Source: Pseudomonadota bacterium
GTDB lineage: Bacteria; Pseudomonadota; Gammaproteobacteria; Pseudomonadales; Azotimanducaceae
Direction of reading: 5' to 3'
DNA length: 55,109 nt
NCBI GenBank assembly: GCA_027622495.1
Contig: JAQBYL010000001.1
Coordinates: 1-55,109 of the forward strand
The notes under the pieces were generated by a model. That model was not told the origin of the DNA. It did not search any database and was given only the letters and a program-made list of their open reading frames with translations. The position numbers were made by a program, and so were the translations under genes. Shown here in pieces: positions 52,198-55,109 of this stretch; the first letter of the stretch is position 1; each line of letters starts with the position of its first letter.

Positions 52198-54075
52198 TCA
52201 ATGATCCAGAAGATACTGCTCTGTGTGCACCACCTTGCTTTCGAGTAGTTCTAACATCTGGGCATAACGAGGATCATCTCGAACAGGTTGCCACCATTCG
52301 GCAACAAGCAGACTTTCGAGGAGTCGGGTGTTGTGGTCTTCAATGCCATCGTGGATCGATCGGAATGTACCATCCATGTTCCCGAGGGCGAGGTGACCCA
52401 TTGCGATCTGATAATGGTCAACCAGATCAAACCGCGGATCCGTCAGGATGCCCCGGGCTTTGTCAAATTCCTGTATGAAGGCAAACAGGGAAATGTAGCT
52501 CTCTGGATTTGAGAACTTCTCGTGTTGCCAAGCCTCGTAGATGAATGGTTTGGCGAGGTCGCTCTGCCCAAGCATGTGCAGACTGAAAGCGTGCGTCCTC
52601 AGTATAAGCACTCGATCTCGGTCTCCAACGGCTAACTTTAAACCTCGTCCGCTGGCTTCCAGAGCGCCTTCGTAGTCCCGACAAACACATCTGATCCACG
52701 CAACGAAGGCAAGAAACAGGGGGGTCTCTGGCACTTTGATTTTTGTCGCGCCTGCCAGACGCCTGATCGCTTCACCCGGCCTGCCTTCACGCACCGCAAT
52801 ACAAGCGAGGTGTAAGTCTAACCAGCCTGTATTCGGCCTGTACTTCAGATGTTCATTAATACCCGACGATGAGGCGGCATAGTCCAGATCCAGAGATAGT
52901 CGAATCTGGTTCGTAAGGACCGCGCCCCCGCTGATGGCATTTTCTACGCCGTGACCATGCGATTGTGCTGCAAGAGCTTTTTCGAGAGCTGCATGTGCCG
53001 CCGGGCGTGCTTCTTTGAGCGACATTCGCCCTCTGAAATGGCGCTGCAGATATGCGTTCGCCAGAAGTTCATGCGCTGCGCGGAAGCTGCTATCTGTTTC
53101 CACTGCATTCGTGAGAAACCGCACATATGTTTGCCAGTCTCCACCTTCACCCAGGAGCAGCTTTCTGTATTCATCCCGTGCGCTGACAAAGTGCGCAATT
53201 GCTTGCGGATTTTCTGTGCCACCCAGCTGATGGAGCGAGCTGCGTTGTCTCAGAAGATCAATTTCGATTTTGCTGTCTGCAATGTAAGCGATGTTGAGCG
53301 CGACCCCTGTCTGTGTATCGAACCCATCTCCAATGCCTTGTTCGTATGACTTCGACCAGATTTGAGTACCATTGTCGGTCCGGGTGAGTTGTGCGGTGAT
53401 ACGGAGATCCTGACCAACCTGGCGTACGCTGCCTTCCACGATGTAAGAGACACCAAGCTGTTTGCCGACCAGCGCAGGATTCTGGTCTCGAGAACCAAAA
53501 ACAGCCGATGCAGACAGAGAGATAACACGGGCATGATCGTTCTGAGACAGGCCCTCGAGGACGTCTTCCGAAAGACCCGCGGCGAAAAAGTGGGTTTCTT
53601 CACTTCCACTCAAGGATCTGAAAGGTAGAACCGCAACGGAGTGGTTTAGCTTCGACGAAGGTCGTTCGGACCCCGAATCACCTGCCTCCGGCTGCCCCAG
53701 GATCAGTCTGATACCGTCTTTGACAGCTTCTAACTCGCCCTCTGCTCGAGGCCATTCAAGCATCCGCGCCGTTTGCGCCATGCGGAATGCGAGCGGTGGT
53801 TTTACATCATCGATCAGCAAAGGAATCAGGATACCTCTCTCCAACCCCTCGTTCGCTTCGGTTTTCACCCATTGAGATCCAACTGAATGGGTGGACCAGA
53901 CAACGACGACACACCCTGCGGAATCCAATGCTTCTTCTATCTTGTCATGGAAACTGGGTCCGGCAACCAGGTCGCGATCCCACCAGACTTGCCAATGCTG
54001 TTCTTCCAGGACGGAGACAAGGGGTCTAACGCGCTCGAGGTCTTCAGAAGCGTAGGAAAGGAATATTTTGTTCAT
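52198..54075 (-). CDS. TIR domain protein with TolB-like and TPR regions
   Basis: A 625-residue soluble protein. Residues 1-125 form a bacterial TIR domain: F-L-S-Y-A-S-E-D, V-W-W-D-R-D-L, W-S-T-H-S-V-G-S-Q-W-V-K-T-E73, and I-P-L-L-I-D-D; Glu73 sits where NAD-cleaving TIRs hold their catalytic Glu. Residues 145-275 are a TolB N-terminal-like (FlgO/TolB) domain (S-V-A-V-L-P-F-R-S-L, G-L-S-E-D-V-L-E-G-L, V-S-Y-I-V-E-G-S-V-R). The rest (about 290-610) is helical repeats, TPR-like. This sensor-plus-TolB-plus-TPR layout is seen in cyclases and winged-helix regulators; here a TIR takes the sensor/effector place, and I see no membrane helix. Confidence 0.8.
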   Translation of the reverse strand: MNKIFLSYASEDLERVRPLVSVLEEQHWQVWWDRDLVAGPSFHDKIEEALDSAGCVVVVWSTHSVGSQWVKTEANEGLERGILIPLLIDDVKPPLAFRMAQTARMLEWPRAEGELEAVKDGIRLILGQPEAGDSGSERPSSKLNHSVAVLPFRSLSGSEETHFFAAGLSEDVLEGLSQNDHARVISLSASAVFGSRDQNPALVGKQLGVSYIVEGSVRQVGQDLRITAQLTRTDNGTQIWSKSYEQGIGDGFDTQTGVALNIAYIADSKIEIDLLRQRSSLHQLGGTENPQAIAHFVSARDEYRKLLLGEGGDWQTYVRFLTNAVETDSSFRAAHELLANAYLQRHFRGRMSLKEARPAAHAALEKALAAQSHGHGVENAISGGAVLTNQIRLSLDLDYAASSSGINEHLKYRPNTGWLDLHLACIAVREGRPGEAIRRLAGATKIKVPETPLFLAFVAWIRCVCRDYEGALEASGRGLKLAVGDRDRVLILRTHAFSLHMLGQSDLAKPFIYEAWQHEKFSNPESYISLFAFIQEFDKARGILTDPRFDLVDHYQIAMGHLALGNMDGTFRSIHDGIEDHNTRLLESLLVAEWWQPVRDDPRYAQMLELLESKVVHTEQYLLDH

Positions 54076-54139
54076 TGTGGTTTAGATACTACTGCCGCAG
54101 CTTCTCACTGGCCAAGCCCTCTAAATGGCGGCCGTCTCG

Positions 54140-54161
54140 TCGATGACGCTGCCGTCATCGA
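54140..54161. terminator. Hairpin downstream of the right-edge exported-protein gene
   Basis: TCGATGACG (54140-54148) pairs with CGTCATCGA (54153-54161) around CTGC. It lies about 54 bases past the stop of the minus-strand gene 54215-55109 and upstream of the TIR gene. There is no T tract. It could end that transcript. Confidence 0.4.
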
Positions 54162-54214
54162 GCGCGAGATGCTCACCCGTCGCGCATCGGGTGCCTGCGC
54201 TTTGTATTTCGGCC

Positions 54215-55109
54215 CTAGTTACCCGCGTCTTCAACCACGATCGGCGCACTGCGGTATTCGCTTTCGAGCAGGCGGGCACCGCGCAGGATATTACCCATCG
54301 CGTAATTTCCCTCGTGACAGGCATATTCATACACCTGCATTTCGGGTTTGGCCTGCCATGTGTAGCGGCCGCTCCACGGCTTGGTCCACACAGTCTCGTC
54401 ATTTACGGTGAAGTCGTAGTAGAGGCTGCCATCTTCCATCATGCTGAACCGTTCGGTCACCTGCAGGTTCTCGTCAGCGCCGGGCAGGCCACTGATTTCT
54501 CTGAAACCGCGGGTTTTCACCACTAACACATCGCCTTCCCAGTGACCGACCGAATCACCCAGCCACTTGCGATTTTCATCAGGGGTGTGTTGGGCGTCGA
54601 GACGAATGATCCGCGCGTCATGGACCATCTCCTGCAGAATCATCACGTGGGTCTCGGTCTGCACGATGCGCTTGTAGTTGTTGTACAGGCTCGAGATGGT
54701 GGGAACAGTAGCGCCAAATGAGATGAGGCATCGTTCGGATGGCGCCAGACTCTCGGGACCGTCAAAGGGCCCTGGACCAGCTTCGTCTAACCAGGTGGCT
54801 GCTCCCGTGTTTTCGTGGGCAAAGCTCTGATAAACAGTCCCCATCCTCGCATCCAGACCAGGCTGTGTGGGTGGGTAGCGGCCGTTTGGCGGATTGTAAA
54901 TGACTGACGTTGGCACCTTGCCGTCGATTTGCCCCAATGAAGTACCGGGATCAATAAAGAAAAAGTTGTATCCGCCAACACCGCCTGCACCAGCAGCGTT
55001 ATTGCCGTCGCCGCCGGCCGGTGGGGCCTCACGGTTTGGATCACTTTCGTTGGAATTTGCCCACTCCGAAAGCAGGCCAACGCCCCAGTTGAGGGTGTTC
55101 GCAATCCAC
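54215..55109 (-). CDS. Exported protein of unknown function, paralogue of the gene at 1713; 5' end outside window
   Basis: The frame is open from the window edge (base 55109, read as I-A-N-T-L-N-W) to TAG at 54215-54217, giving the last 297 residues. It aligns block for block with the gene at 1713: E-A-P-P-A-G-G-D-G-N-N-A-A before V-G-G-Y-N-F-F-F-I-D, S-E-R-C-L-I-S-F, S-L-Y-N-N-Y-K-R-I-V-Q-T, M-V-H-D-A-R-I-I-R, K-W-L-G-D-S-V-G-H-W-E-G-D and Y-A-C-H-E-G-N-Y-A-M-G-N-I-L-R. An internal in-frame Met near 54937 is not the start, since similarity continues upstream of it. The signal peptide, if present, lies beyond the edge. Confidence 0.88.
   Translation of the reverse strand, partial: WIANTLNWGVGLLSEWANSNESDPNREAPPAGGDGNNAAGAGGVGGYNFFFIDPGTSLGQIDGKVPTSVIYNPPNGRYPPTQPGLDARMGTVYQSFAHENTGAATWLDEAGPGPFDGPESLAPSERCLISFGATVPTISSLYNNYKRIVQTETHVMILQEMVHDARIIRLDAQHTPDENRKWLGDSVGHWEGDVLVVKTRGFREISGLPGADENLQVTERFSMMEDGSLYYDFTVNDETVWTKPWSGRYTWQAKPEMQVYEYACHEGNYAMGNILRGARLLESEYRSAPIVVEDAGN

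Noticed and set aside
1..55109. CRISPR arrays, tRNA or rRNA genes, insertion sequences, prophage
   Set aside because: No regularly spaced repeats, cloverleaf-type sequence, transposase or phage gene was seen by eye; short or diverged elements could be missed without tools.

Overview
The window looks like chromosome from a free-living, probably marine, Gram-negative proteobacterium; Gammaproteobacteria is my best guess, from the general character of the proteins rather than a marker gene. Base composition is moderately GC-rich (by eye). Genes are dense and almost all metabolic: oxygenases, CoA transferases, PQQ enzymes, LLM-type oxidoreductases, exported proteins. I see no rRNA, tRNA, CRISPR array, transposase, integrase or phage gene.

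Left part (1-8.1 kb): end of a rhodanese, a hydantoinase-type amidohydrolase, an exported protein of unknown function whose relative sits at the far right edge, a glutathione-transferase-like protein, a wrecked beta-CASP nuclease gene, a DUF2189 membrane protein, a serine hydrolase, a small frameshifted membrane gene and mscL. Next (8.2-21.7 kb) is an oxidative catabolic block: a Baeyer-Villiger-type monooxygenase, a phytanoyl-CoA-dioxygenase-like protein, a carotenoid/lignostilbene-type oxygenase divergent from pobA, then a same-strand run of CoA transferase, acyl-CoA carboxylase beta chain, small membrane protein, LLM oxidoreductase and MFS transporter, followed by a second LLM enzyme and a second CoA transferase.

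Middle (21.7-31.5 kb): a three-gene unit of porin, FMN-binding protein and PepSY-like membrane protein behind a Fur-like box, probably an iron-responsive envelope redox module; divergent from it a LonB/YcbZ-type protease; then a glutamate/leucine-dehydrogenase-family gene with one extra base, and a two-domain CoA transferase that appears to lack the usual catalytic Asp in both halves. Right part (31.5-55.1 kb): a periplasmic quinoprotein with its dihaem cytochrome c, a TauD-type dioxygenase, an FMN split-barrel protein, a haem-bearing PVA-dehydrogenase-like protein, a thiolase/DUF35 pair, a PaiB-like protein, a deazaflavin-reductase-like protein, a TolB-propeller/amidohydrolase, two alpha/beta hydrolases, a lipoprotein quinohaemoprotein with the haem inside the propeller, a Rieske oxygenase, a frameshifted gene of unknown function, a SnoaL-like protein with a nitroreductase, a TIR-TolB-TPR protein, and the truncated second copy of the exported family.

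Together the genes suggest a generalist that oxidises aromatic, terpenoid or lipid-like compounds: periplasmic PQQ oxidation feeding cytochromes, cytoplasmic mono- and dioxygenation, then CoA-thioester processing. Three genes (4.2, 27.9 and 50.2 kb) are each broken by one extra base in a short G or T run and otherwise read well, so sequencing or assembly indels must be excluded before calling them pseudogenes. The beta-CASP gene also has two internal deletions and is a stronger case for real decay.
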